DNA from: Albifimbria verrucaria
Taxonomy: Eukaryota; Ascomycota; Sordariomycetes; Hypocreales; Stachybotryaceae
Assembly: GCA_020081605.1 (NCBI GenBank)
Contig: JAHREC010000062.1
Coordinates: 4,211,758 to 4,275,757, forward strand
Length of the DNA: 64,000 nt
Reading direction: 5' to 3'
Shown here: in pieces, positions 12,387 to 24,044 of the stretch
How positions within the stretch are numbered: the first letter of the stretch is position 1
Layout of the letters: each line of letters begins with the position of its first letter
Notes under the pieces: generated by a model
What the model was told of the DNA's origin: nothing
Databases searched by the model: none
Seen by the model: only the letters and a program-made list of their open reading frames with translations
Program-made: the position numbers and the translations under genes

Positions 12387-13374
12387 GCTGCGCAAGTATG
12401 GGGTTATGACACCTTTCTATCCAGGTCTCTATTGCAACTTGAACAAAAGTGCGTTACATTGGAAGCCGAGTTCAGGACAGCCCTCGATAGCCACGCAGTT
12501 TGAGAAAATCCCGGAAAGCTGATGGATCTCCTTCTTAACCGGATCGAACGAGGTACTGATAGTGTGATTTAATTTTTTTGGAAACCGAACTCATTTATTT
12601 GGAGCAGGGAGAACGTGACCTCATCATGTGTGAGTGCTATGCTGCTGCCTTGACTTTATGGCAGTGGGCCTGTCCTCTACATGCTGCGAGACTTTCAATG
12701 AGTAGACACTATCTGCAACCCCTGTTCTGTGTCATTGAATGAAGTCTAGTACGGTGTCTAAATTGAATCAGCACGTTTCCATAGGTTCATCAAATAATTT
12801 TTGGATAAGTTTGTATGATAACAACAGCGGAAGTTGCAATTAGTCAATTAGCATAATCGGAGAATACTTTTTGCTCCCGCTGTTGTAATCATCTCAATAT
12901 TGCGTAGAAAAAGTCATCGGATGTGGTAAGCAACTTTATTGAGCTGCAGAAACCCGCATGGGCAGACTAATAAGTATCTTTGAGGACATTGTTATATCTG
13001 AAAATCCGGAGGAACGAGCATTATTGGATGAAAGACAAGTATCCACGGATTCAAAATGGCAGGCCATAAAGACGTGATGCCGTCGCACCGCCTCAGATGT
13101 GTTGATCTGATAAGTCTCCAAATTATGTCTTCCCCAAGGCATGCACTCGAGTTGAACAGTGCAAAATTTAGCTTCCTACTGTCGAAACATTATGGGGAGA
13201 ACACAAAGAGGTTCTCGTGCCAGAAGGGTTGTTTACAACCCTCAAGGTCCCTCCGCTACTCCTGCTGGTATTTAAGAGTCTTGCTTCCTCTCACAAACTG
13301 TTTGGAATTCTCCTTAGACACGAACAAAATCTTGCACTTATCGCATCAAAAACTACAAACTACGACCAGTCATT
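12387..13374. other. Intergenic
   Basis: No gene seen. The final 150 bases are the promoter of the small secreted protein, with a pyrimidine-rich and ACAAACTAC-rich leader before the ATG. Confidence 0.45.
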
Positions 13375-13827
13375 ATGAAATCCTTCTACTTTGTCACAGT
13401 TCTGGCCGCAGTGGCCCGCGCATCTCCTATCGTCTTATTTCCACCCGAAACAGAGTTCCCTTCCGTTAGGGAGACGAAGCTGCCTGGCTTTGACCCAAAG
13501 GTCGCGCCAGCAGGGTACCAACAGCCGAGTCCACAAAATACGAGGCTCCAACGATTTATGTAGGGGGAGGAGGTCCCCATCCGGCGCTGTGGAAATGACG
13601 ATGGCTCATGGATGACTGCGATTCCCAAGATTCATGGACGGGATCGATATGGTGGTTATAATCCTTGTGCAACAACCGGCCGACCACCAATACTCGCGGG
13701 TCCATACATCGGAAGTTCTTCATCCTTCAAAAGCCAAGATGCAAAACCTCACTCCGTAGATGGTTTCTTCCCACCCAAAAAGGTCCAAAATCAACTCAAA
13801 GAGGCCGTTGACCCCAAGGAAGATTAG
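13375..13827 (+). CDS. Small secreted protein, unknown
   Basis: I do not recognise it. It begins with a good signal peptide (MKSFYFVTVLAAVARAS) and then a Pro-rich region. The frame appears to break near 13540 (A-run) and again between about 13575 and 13600, so the second half is read in another frame as a Gly/Ser/Pro-rich stretch with a Cys pair (CGNDDGSW ... NPCATTGRPP) ending at 13827. If both halves belong together the protein is about 150 residues. An intron between the halves is an alternative. It could be a secreted effector-like or wall protein, but nothing shows a function. Confidence 0.45.
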
Positions 13828-14529
13828 ACCTTACAATAAGCCAAGAAAATTATTGTCCGACACATTGAATAAGGACTAGGAGCTCGAAATTGCCTGGATA
13901 GTCGAATGGGATGATTGGATACTTTGAGAATTCCTTACTTATGTTCTTGATAGTTGAATACAAAGTCGATTTAACCACTAGACCGTCCCATTGATTATAA
14001 AAGGATAAGATAGGGTTAGCGCTATTGTGTATAGTGGCGACTTGGAGGCCTAGGTTAAATGAAAGCACCATGAGGGGATTCATAGGCTGCTCCAGGAACA
14101 CTGTTTGGGCCCAGGTTACCGCCGACGGACAGCGTCCATAACGGAGAAAGCTGATCCGAGGCCAACAGCACCACCACTGACACCAACCAATCCGTCAATC
14201 AATATGTCCTTCCAGCCATACTCATTCTGCGGAGAGATGTTACAGCATGCCCATCTCTGGGTGAAGCATATCAGCCAGTAAAGGAGCGAGTTTAGGCCAT
14301 TTCCTACGTTGTGTGTAGTTATCACATCTGGCAAATTATTGATTCAACTGTATGCCTGGTTGTTACCGTGAGTGAGAAGATTAATTTATTTGATTGCCAG
14401 TCAATCTAGCACTAATACCAAATCCCAATGCGACGTAAATATCTCATGCCGTCTTCAAAAATGCCCATCATCGATTTTGATACAGAAAGGCAAATTCTAT
14501 AGGACTGCGTTGATATTAGTAACAGCACT
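13828..14529. other. Intergenic, with a weak minus-strand open frame
   Basis: A minus-strand frame at 14116-14334 ends in a Gly-rich hydrophobic segment (VGVSGGAVGLGSAFSVMD) that could be a terminal exon, but I see no start, signal or splice sites to complete a gene. Otherwise nothing is supported. Confidence 0.35.
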
Positions 14530-15392
14530 TTAGTATAGAGGGATCAGATACTTACAGAGTGATAGACTGGAGAAGAGAACAGCTAGTGCAACGCTGCTCG
14601 AGAGTAAGGCAGACCTGCCAACGCCAGCGCTTCCTCCGTTTCCACCAGCGTCGCCTCCGTTTCCACCTGCTTCGGTGTTGTTTTCAGAAAGCGGCGCTGG
14701 GATGGCGTTGTCTCCGACAAAAGGGTTTCCAGCTGTGGAAACCTGAGCCTTGGAAAGGTCTAGAGAGAAAATACGGGGCTGCCGGTATGCTTGCCAATCC
14801 GAGCATCAACGTCGGTCGAGTCAAGTGAGTCTCCTTGTTGCCATGCACCAATCATGGGTGTACCTTTAGCCGAGAAGTCAAGGGCTTCGTTTTGTTTCCA
14901 TGACCCGCAGTTGTCACAGCGGAAGTTGGCGACCATTATGCCATTGCTGACACCAGAGCCCGCAAGCAGTTGCGTCTTTGCGCCACCGTTCTCAGGGACT
15001 TGGGGCATGGTATGACCAGTAGTCTGGCGATTGCTGAGGGTCACGTTGCCCTTGCCATCTTGATAGATGACGAATATATTAGAGTCGGCCATGCTACTGC
15101 CGGTACCCATGGCAACCCATGCAAAGGTCGTTGGCGCATAGATCTGGAAGTAAACAGCACCGGAGCCGGACTTTGCAGTGGCCTCGGGCACAACGGCAGA
15201 ATAACAGATATTATTCCGGCAGTTGACTGCGGCATGAGAAGAGTCGTCCGATGTTCCGTGATCTCGTCTTGCGACAGAGGCGGCGTCTATAATGAGTTGC
15301 CCTGTTAGTTTCTTGTGGATGGGCCCTATTCAACCTGCGTGGTGAAACTTACACGTGAGAGTAGCCAAGGAGAGGATTAATGAGGACTTCAT
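14530..15392 (-). CDS. Secreted, probably GPI-anchored DOMON/cytochrome-domain protein
   Basis: About 270 residues. Exon 1 encodes a signal peptide (MKSSLILSLATLT) and joins exon 2 across an intron at 15302-15352. The main domain (about residues 45-190) resembles the CDH-cytochrome/DOMON fold found in cellobiose dehydrogenase and fungal membrane-bound reductase-like proteins: YFQIYAPTTFAWVAMGTGSSM, then the central strands with a CDNC pair. It then has a Gly/Asn-rich linker and a C-terminal hydrophobic tail (SSSVALAVLFSSLSL), as in GPI-anchored proteins. The frame breaks once near the A-run at 14768-14771. A haem- or sugar-binding role is possible for the family; I cannot assign haem ligands with confidence. 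Confidence 0.72.
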
Positions 15393-16489
15393 GGTGGTTA
15401 TGATTATCGAAGAAAAGAATAAAGCACAATAAAGACGACCTGTCGTCGGGCGGCAAATGACCAGCAGTTGCTTCGAAAGTTAGAAACGATGTTTGAGGAG
15501 GTTGATGGAAAAGGATGAGAGGAAGAGAAACGTCAATCTAGATGCGATTGAAGAAGCTTAAATAAACTATGTCCATTGCCCAGATTCGTACAACTTGCTC
15601 ACATGTGCAACGTTCTGCGTATCAGTTTCAGCCCATGCCAAACAGGAGTGAGGCTTGGTCGACCCTGCGGCTTGGTCAACCCTGCCAAGGACGGCCGGGT
15701 TTGGACAATAAGCATCCAGCCGCCTCTGTTGACTGCTTTCAGCAGCCCAGAGTGGCTGCACAAAGGATGAAACAAGCCGCCTAGCATCAGAACATGGTTG
15801 GGGTCTGCCCCTTGAAACTCGGCTTTAGGCTATCTTGATATTGTCATCCCTTTGCACCACTTTCAATTGGCTGGCACCCCGCATCTTTGCCGCCAACCAT
15901 TTAAGAAGATGGCCATGGGCAATGTTTTGAACCAAAATGGTAAATCACGGTACAGCGTGGCCGGCCCAGTGCATGATCCGTGAAGACGGATCCCCATGAA
16001 TTGCATGCATGCCGTGTTTTACTTGTCGCCCCAAGTGTGTAGACGAAGAAACAGATGCTTGTCGTGCGGCAGCCCAAACTAGACCAATGATGCAGATGCA
16101 TCACGAGATGGGATTCGACTGCTTCAATCGGCAGATGAGCGAAGCCTTTCTCAAAGGAATCGAGGAATAGTTAGAAAGAGAATATCGACAGGAGATATCT
16201 CTGCACGAAAAATATCTACTAGAAGTAATAAAGCAGTGCTGTTTATGTATTGCAGGCAGTGGACGTGGTGCCCGTCCATGGTCCCAAAGTGGGTGTGCGC
16301 CGAGGAAACGAACTACAAGGGCAGCTTTCCCATTTCTGAGATCTACCCTATTAATCCCAGTAAAGTGAGATACGATCTTTACTCCTTGTGCGCACGTTGG
16401 GTGTCATCGAACCAAACTTGCCAATTGAAAGAGTCCGTTCTGGTTCAATGTTTTATATCCAAGCCTGTTAAAGATAGCTCGAGTTTGTT
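15393..16489. other. Intergenic, including the possible lost 5' part of the beta-eliminating lyase
   Basis: A short imperfect direct repeat (CTTGGTCGACCCTGCGG / CTTGGTCAACCCTGCCA) lies at about 15655-15690. Overlapping open frames on both strands here have no domain. An open frame at 16236-16495 leads into the lyase relic but does not resemble the N-terminal half of that family. Confidence 0.4.
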
Positions 16490-17466
16490 GGGGCTCACAA
16501 ATAACTCTGCTGGTGCACAACCAGCTTGGATGGCCAACATTGCTACAGCTTCTGCATTACCGAAGAGGCACGGCGTACCTATCTTTCTCGACACCTGTAA
16601 GATTTGTATAAAAAAGCCCGATATATCCAGGAGTCTGAGAAAGACTACATTAGTTGCAGTATGAATGAAACCATCCAGGAATTGTTTTGTTATGTCGATG
16701 GCTTCACCACGAACCTGGAGAAGGACGGACGCGTCAATAGGCCGCCTTGGCTATGAGGGACAGGGCGCATCCATGCAGTTTTCCGGTGAACGAAGCCGAA
16801 CGGCTTCTCCAATTGATGTGAAACTGAAAGATCACCATATCCTATACTATGGAAACCTTTCTTATGGCAGCATGAACGGACGTGACCTAATGGCAGTGGC
16901 CATCGGACTATGAAGTTACTAAGCAGTCATTCCTAATCAATCGGATCGGTCAAGTTCGGAATTTTGCAAGAACCTCCACAATGCCGGCGTACCACTAACT
17001 ACTGCTAACCCCGGGCGGTCACACTATTTCTCTCGATATGGATCGATTTTTTGAGGGATGTGAACGTCGTCCTGGTAGCTTTGCTTCTGCTGGCTTCACG
17101 CTTGAACTGCTATGGAAATATGGAGTGAGAGCCGCCAAAGCTGGTCCTTTGGCTGGGGTGGGACAAGAACATCAATGAGAGAAATGATGTTATTTATCCT
17201 GTTCGTTTTGAAGTGCCCCGGAATGCTATGGCAGATGCTCATATCGACTATGCGGTTGCAGCTATTTCTCAGCTTCACAGGAGTCGCGAAAAATCCCGAC
17301 TATAGTCATTAGTCGTGGCAAAGAGGTTCGCATTTGCCACTTTCATTGCGCTTGTACACCAATTCCAGTAGGTGCAAAACCTGAACGCACATTCTATGAT
17401 GCTGCTAAAATACAATTGAGCCGCCTGGCTAATGCGCTGTCATCCGACAGTGAAGCAAAGGTTTAG
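16490..17466 (+). pseudogene. Beta-eliminating lyase (tryptophanase/tyrosine phenol-lyase family), broken and N-terminally truncated
   Basis: Reading across frames gives the C-terminal two thirds of a PLP-dependent beta-eliminating lyase: the TNNSAGAQP-MANI segment, GVPIFLDTCK, the region around the PLP lysine (TTNLEKDGRVN), SYGSMNGRDLMAVAIGLYE, the GGHT-SLDMDRF segment and a C-terminal VRFEVPRNAM-HIDYA block. The family removes indole or phenol from Trp or Tyr, or related leaving groups. At least seven frame breaks occur (near 16610, 16728, 16910, 16965, 17010, 17165 and the A5 run 17289-17293), one of which has the opposite sign. The N-terminal part, including the PTHQGR-type segment, is not recognisable upstream. 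Base-calling error explains many breaks but not the missing N-terminus, so I call it a pseudogene. Confidence 0.62.
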
Positions 17467-17794
17467 CTGCTAGATGGTCCCAAGCTATCCATGTTTGGTT
17501 GGGCTGACAAGTTCGTCCCTAGCAATTCAGCTGAAAGATTGTCCAATGTTGGCTTGGTCGATTATTGTCCCACAAGCCTCTTACATCGAGACACGACCCC
17601 TTGTTACTCCATCCCAAATTCGATCCGGAATCAAAAGTTCGCTAGGTGTTCGAGTATGGTCCGAAACAATTCCTGTTGGTCCCCTCGTTTGCCCTCCATC
17701 CACTATGCTCAAGTACGTAATTGTCGCAGGCGATAGTTGTTCTGGGTGGTCTTCAAGGGGTTGGTTATATGGAATTGAATGTTGTTATTGCTTA

Positions 17795-19347
17795 TTAGCC
17801 TGCCTTCATCATGAAGCGTCTGGTACAGATGATCGCCACCAGCATGGTATTGATCAGCTCCACTTCGGTTTCATCATCGGCACTGCTTTTAAATATGGAG
17901 GGCCAGGACCATAAAAGTGGATAGTGTGAATTCTTCCACAATCTTGAGGAAGGTTGATTTCTCTTCGTAATTTGTGCCGATTTTCGATTTTTCATTAATT
18001 TCTCCACCAAAAAGTTGGTCATTGGCAGACATGCGCAAACTTGCCCGATCGTGATTTCCACAAAACTGTTGTCGACAAATATGTTAGCAGAGTAGTGAAA
18101 CACAACACTGACAGGGAATATTGCTTCATAACTGGCAATCACCTATAGAAAAGCTGCTTGGCAAAATCTCGACTATAGTCGGTCGAGTGCTGATAAACAA
18201 CAAGCAGGTAAGTTTTGTAAATGGTGACCCCTAAGGCCCCTCCACCTGCGCCAAGTATTCCCATGACTTTGATTTTCTGTAGTAACGGCAAGTGTAGCGG
18301 CATGCAGATTATTATCAGGAGTATCAGGATGGCAGTATCCGTAATAATAGCGAAGGAGCTGTCTGCAACAAAAACCTTCCGCTGATTCAAACATCGGGCA
18401 TTGGGAAGATCTGGATCCCAAAATGCTCTGACGGGCAAGCATACAAGTGCCTTTACCAAGCCAAGAATGAGGTAAAATAAAATCATGCAGCTGATAAAAA
18501 GACGTATGCCAGTAGCGAAACCAGTCTTGACCGAAAAGACTCGTGCCATGATCAGCAATAAAGTCATTTTTGTAGTCAGCACAACTGGTCCGTAAAAGAG
18601 GCTGCTGATATAAATCCACTTTTATAAGAAGATCGTGTGAGCCTCGTACGAATATGAACAGGTTCTTTGATATTGGTTTTGTCTTACTTTGAGTAGTTGA
18701 GTATTTTGCTCGGATGAAATCTCATAGACATGGGATCCAAGTCCATATCGAACCACTGTCACGCTCTGTCAGGCCAGACGCTAATTGTGATGTTGGGAAT
18801 CCTTACTCAAAAGTATGGCGGTACCTTGAGCCATGGAAAAATCTTTTCTGGTCAATAATAAGCTCGCCAACTTTGGTGGATGAATTAACATACCCACGAG
18901 GTGGTGTATACCCCTAACAGCTTCATCAGTCTTAATACTTTCGTGGCATAGCCGGTACTTACAGTCTTCAGTCCTCACGGGATTGTTTGTATAGTACTTT
19001 GCGTACCATCTTATGGCGAAGAAAAGAGTTATGATAGCCATACAGGTAATGTAACCGACGGTCCACGAGCCACCCCATTTTGGGGTAGCTCCATCATGTC
19101 GCACTGCATGGATCATATCCCAAGCAGCGACTTGTAGCTTTTGCGCCTTGTTTCCATTAGGTGTCTTGTGATTACAGCGTTGAAAGGAAAGATTTTGAAA
19201 GTTCCAAGCTTGAAGATGTTGACCTTTCAAAAACAGGGTGAATGTATGTTGTGAAGGCGAGTTGGCTTTGAGATCGGCAACGCAACGAGTCATGCAACGG
19301 GGATACAGCGGGTGGCATCTAAGTTTCAAGCCAATAGAGGTTAGCAC
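17795..19347 (-). CDS. PTH11-like seven-transmembrane receptor
   Basis: Fungal rhodopsin-type integral membrane protein resembling the PTH11 class of G-protein-coupled receptors. A Cys-containing N-terminal exon (CHPLYPRCMTRCVADL) may be a degenerate CFEM-type extracellular part. The membrane region starts with WTVGYITCMAIITLFFAIRWY, and the later part contains the family pattern of helices around MTLLLIMARVF, the FWDPDLPNARC loop and VFVADSSFAIITDTAILILL. A clear intron with donor just after the FAKQLFY codons and acceptor near 18045 restores SFVEITIGQVCACLP, the typical last helix. The tail is basic and cytosolic. Several other introns are present between about 18600 and 18980 that I could not resolve, and the true start may lie upstream of 19347. 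Ligand unknown. Confidence 0.65.
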
Positions 19348-22300
19348 GTTCTGACAGCTGAGAAATCATGTGCTCGGACACCAAGCGAACTCAATATTGG
19401 AGAATGAGGAAATGTGGTTTCCCATCTCACTAGGTGGCTTCCCCACACATTCATGGCAGGAATGCAAACATAACAAATCATTCAACCACTGGCGAAGCTT
19501 GTTGTTTTTAGATCCTATGATATAAATTGGTGTAATAAAGACTCAAGGTGCGTTATCCCTCGAGACGTCTGTTCAAGACTAATCATTGCACAATGATGCT
19601 CCGGACTTTTGTCCGGCCTAGTCTCTGTTTTATGAATCAGTTATTTGTAGTGCTCGGATGGCGCTTAATAAAGTTTATTTGGCGTATGTTCCCATACATA
19701 GCTGGGTGGCTGAGGAGACACATTGATCATCCTCTACCATGCACTGATCAGCCTTAAGTTTTAATATCCAATGAGCTGGGCTCATGCTGATATCTTGTAA
19801 GCTGAGCCAAGCATGATGTAAGCCAACCTTATCTGATCGGGGCGTGCCACTCCATGGGCCGAACCGTGCGGTGCCAGTGATAGAATTACCCAGCATAATT
19901 GGACCCTCCATCTTGGAGCTTTTGCATAGAAAACACGGACACCCTGACCAACCAACCCATTGTCATAAAAGTGGAATGAAACGACGAACGGGCTTCAGAC
20001 TCGCGCTATAAATGTGACGTACAGCTTTTTCTTCATCCAGATATATTCGTCCACCATTCAAATCGAGACAGCTGATGGAAACCTAAGCCGATGTGTGAAA
20101 ACCCAGGCTTCGACAAGAACTAAGAACAACTCCTTGCGGTAAGGATAGAAACGGCAAGACTGCCCTTGTCTTCTCAGGTACTATGAGCAATGTGAACTGT
20201 AGCAAATAAGAGTATTATCTAGTCAAGATCAAACAATGAAGTATTGGTGTGACTTAAGTTTGATAAAAGGCTGATGCCAGTCCCAACACTGTATATTTTT
20301 ATCCCGAGCTCATCAAAGTGGGCCAATTATAGTAATTGCATAAGAACTTCGTCACTCTCTTGTCATTATCCCGAGTACCAATTGATCAAAGATTAATAGT
20401 TATTGTGCTAATGCAACAACGTGGAATAAGGACAAATGCAGATAAGTCCATTATGTCCTACTTGGAGAATTCTTCCACTTACTTTGACTTTGTTTAGTTG
20501 TAAATGGCTCATGATTTTTGTGCTCCCTGTCCTGTACCTTTCACCCACAAGGAGACGAAGCACCACTTTATATGACCTTACTCCGTAGTTTGTTTGAGCC
20601 TCAAAATATCATTGACATCTGGTCATGATACTACCTATCAGTCCGTTTCATAGGCCTCTAATCTCCAGTGGCACCAAAGGGCTTTGAGATCGGAACTTTG
20701 TTTACAGCTCTGAAAGCAAAATGAGATTGCATCAACCACCTTTGTTCTGTTCCTATCTAAATACAAGTTCATATCAGATAGAGGAGATTTAATCACTGTT
20801 TAAGTGATTGATTCACTTAAGGTTTGTAGTTATAAATTGGGGTGCTATATATGACACAATAATCGAAAGAGGTGAGCGCCTAGTCAAATCGACCAGTGGA
20901 AACATTTTGCTACATTTCTTGTTGCCACCTGGACCAAAACAATACAAGTCAAGAGATGGAATGACCCTTACAACTATAAATCAGATACCTCCCCAAATTT
21001 TCAAGGCTTAAGGGAATCATTGAAAGCTCAGAAGACCCTTAGGTAAAGCAGGTCAGAGAATTGCCAATTCCCAGCTAACACCTCCGTCTGAGCTCCTGAC
21101 TCATGAACACAATCCACTTAAGGATCATTAATTAATTTACTGTAGCGTTTGATTCACTTTTGCAGTGATTATGACGGCTCTTAAAAATGGGTTTACTCTT
21201 AGTCCGTTAAGAAAAGATATCTGTGAATGATAGAAACGAACAGCAAAGATTCCATACCAACAAGGCTATCCATAATGAATCAGTACTGGCTATTATGCCA
21301 CCAAGAAGACGAACAGTCCACTATCAGAGGCAACTAGAATTCTCCAATGAACCAATATTGCATTCTTTGCGTATGACAAGAGTATGCATTGTATCATTCT
21401 TGTGAAACTAAATAATGTTAGCGCAGTTGATGAGTTTGGCGCTCTAGTCCCGATGTTTCTCAAACCAGCATGCGTGGTACAAATAAGTCCGACTAGGCAG
21501 CCAGTTTGTTATGCTTCAGCGTAATATGTTTCTTCTAAACCAACTAAAAGTACCAGGGCTTCGTTAGCATATTATAAATCCTGTCGGCTAAACTTACAGT
21601 AAGCATCTGAAACTGTCGGGATCATGGGACCATTAGGTCCGGTTTTCGTGCGATACTGGAACGAGTCAGCTTTGCGCAAGGGAACTTTTTAGAATGCGGG
21701 TGAGCCTTAAAGCTTTTGACTCACGTAAGGACACTGCACTTGTGCGGCTACAAGTACGCCACTTCTGATACGAGATACGGCATAAGGTATGCATTAGTTT
21801 TGTTTCAACGAATGTCGATCCCTAAGGGCATCATTTGGCTAGATTCTATTTGAGCCTTTGTAGGAGTACACCAGTCGAGGTAAGTATCACGCAGCATCTC
21901 TTCTTTCGCTGTGTACATTGCACGATCTATTGTCTATGAGGTGAACATCATGTCGAGGCGACATCCGAATTCGGTTCAATCATAACCGCACTTTAGTATC
22001 AACCTCTATTCATCTGATAAATTTATTGTGGGAATGATGTATTTTATAGCCAATAGCAATTATCGGATCTCTTCGCGTAGGACTGTTATCAGTGCTTCTC
22101 GCCTATTGTCAGCTCTGCATCCTCATCATGCAATGCCACCCTCCAATGTCAATGAAAAGGCAAGATCGTCGACATGCATAAGCAGGGTCGTTTATAAGGG
22201 TCCAAACCAGGATATCCAAACCCCAGCCAAGCGAGCCTTGTTTAGCCACGGAGTTCTCCAAAGCATGTTACGGATTTGGGCCGAACCGGCGCGTATATGC

Positions 22301-22678
22301 AGCCGCATGCGAGATTTAGGGGTCCTAGGGAATGTATTGGAAGGAATTCAATGTTTCTGCATGATCCGAGTTGGCATGCAATGACTATACTGAATGAGGA
22401 AGTTAATGGTAAATATCAACATGACGTCAAGTGGTTGACTGGGTCCGTGGCTGAAGAGCTCTTTTCGCCGAGCTCGGCTGTTCTGTGAGTTCGAGGTATA
22501 CCGAATCAGCCGACCGAATCATTCGATTCAGAGCTGGTGCCTTATTAGTTAAGTGGCATTCCCTCATGAGCTATGCCAGGAGGGCTTTCAAATAAGCGAA
22601 GCTAGCTTAAGGTGCTTCTAGAAGCTTGGGCTTTCCAAAGTTGCACTTTTCACATCAAGACGAAGCCATCACGGAGAC
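19348..22678. other. 3.3-kb gene-free interval left of the cluster
   Basis: No gene supported on either strand. It is AT-rich, with many short stop-rich frames; small frames at 20808-21011, 21223-21405 and 22028-22384 have no domain. Old transposon remains are possible but I found no terminal repeats or transposase motif. The right end (22500-22678) is the regulator promoter. Confidence 0.5.
22501..22512. promoter_or_regulatory. Near-match to the cluster promoter element
   Basis: CCGAATCAGCCG, 167 bp before the regulator start. It has the same CCGAA and CCG halves as the cluster element, but the spacer is one base shorter (N4 instead of N5). Autoregulation is possible. With the missing-base pattern of this sequence, the true spacer could be N5. 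Confidence 0.3.
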
Positions 22679-24044
22679 ATGTCACCCTCAGAAGCCACGG
22701 TCACAGGCAACCTCCAGTCCATCAGGTCGTCTTGCGACCGTTGCCGGTTCCACAAGCTCAAATGCAACGTGCCCAGTGATTCTGGTGGCTCGGTGCCATG
22801 CGAGCGATGCACTCGAGCTAAGGCTCCTTGTGTGTTCGGACGTCGTCGTCGGGCAAACCGCTCTAGCGACGACAAGAAGTCGGCAACGCAGGCAGCACAA
22901 CCTTCACGGCCTCCTCCCACGACAGCTCCGGCCGCCATACCTAGCCCTGCATCCACAGCATCCACGCCTGCTCTTGGTAGCGACCCTTCAATAGGGTCTG
23001 GATCTGATCGCCCATCTACTGGTTCAGGAGAGTCAAAAGCAGACGAGGCAGCTTCAGTTTCCACGGCTACATTTGATGCTCGACCATGGGAAAGCCTCAT
23101 GGCTGGACTGGTAGATGGCTCGTCTGACAGCGCTCACGGGCAAGCGAGCAGTGAAAACAGTTGGGATTCTTTACAACAAAGCCTTCAATTGGACGAGGCG
23201 TACATGTTTGATGCTGACTCTTTGGATCCAACAACTTGGTCTCCCCAGCGTCCCTGCTACCGACATTGACGCTAGCCACCGAATACCTCGTGAGGCCTGG
23301 CGAGATCTCCATGGCGAGCAGCTGGGGATCTGTGCAGCGGCTTCTCTCCTAATTGCCGACATAAAACAGCGCCTCAAAATATTGGAGCAAGGGCCCTGGC
23401 AGGCCGAGTGCCACCAAAACCTCGACGACTACCCTGTTGGTACCATTCTCCACCTCTCTCAGGAGTTTGTAGCCATTGCCGGCCCATTCCTGAGCAGAGC
23501 TAGCGCCCCGGGCGCCATGAGGACGTCAATGAACTCGCGGAACCAAGTCGCGGAACCCGGGGCGCGTGGGGAACAGCGTTCAGATCGACACGGCGACTTC
23601 GAAACGACAGCAAGCGAGGTTGACACAGCGACCGCACTGCTAGTACTGGTCGGCTACACATGGCTTGTTCGCATTTACGGGGTCGTGCTCAGCCATTTCC
23701 AGGTGCATTTGAGCGGGCTCTCCTGGACAGCTGACCCTACTGATGGCACTGGAGTGGTCATGGTTCCGAACTCGAGTCCGACACTACAATTGGGAGAACT
23801 TCCCAGCGCCAGCGCTGCGCCCGAGCTTGGCAGGATACACACGGCGCTTGGAATGTTGCTCGGGGCGCTCCATGAGGTCGAAGAGCAATTAGGACGGGGT
23901 GGAGCCGTGGCACGCAACTTGGTCGTGGCGTTGCTCACGCAGGAGGCCATACTTCGGGCGGGCGAAGTTCACGATGACTGTGGCGGGCTGGGCAGCAAGG
24001 TTCAGGCAGTGAAGGAGCTCTTGCGGGAAAAGATGGGATTCTAA
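22679..24044 (+). CDS. Zn(II)2Cys6 transcription factor of the PKS-NRPS cluster
   Basis: Likely pathway-specific activator. Residues about 17-50 form the binuclear zinc cluster CDRCRFHKLKC ... CERCTRAKAPC, followed by a basic RRRR stretch and a Ser/Pro/Ala-rich linker. The C-terminal half resembles AflR-type secondary-metabolism regulators (Leu-rich helices around TATALLVLVGYTWLVRIY). About 454 residues. The frame breaks at a CCCC run (23243-23246); unlike most breaks here it reads as one extra base or two missing. It is followed on the same strand by the trans enoyl reductase and aldolase, and its proposed site occurs in four cluster promoters. The ATG at 22679 is the first in frame and gives the usual short lead before the zinc cluster. 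Confidence 0.85.

Noticed and set aside
15567..15787. Overlapping open frames on both strands
   Set aside because: Explained by an imperfect direct repeat and GC-rich composition rather than a gene.
17474..17914. 146-residue open frame on the + strand
   Set aside because: It overlaps the 3' part of the receptor gene on the other strand and the tail of the lyase relic; no domain in any frame.
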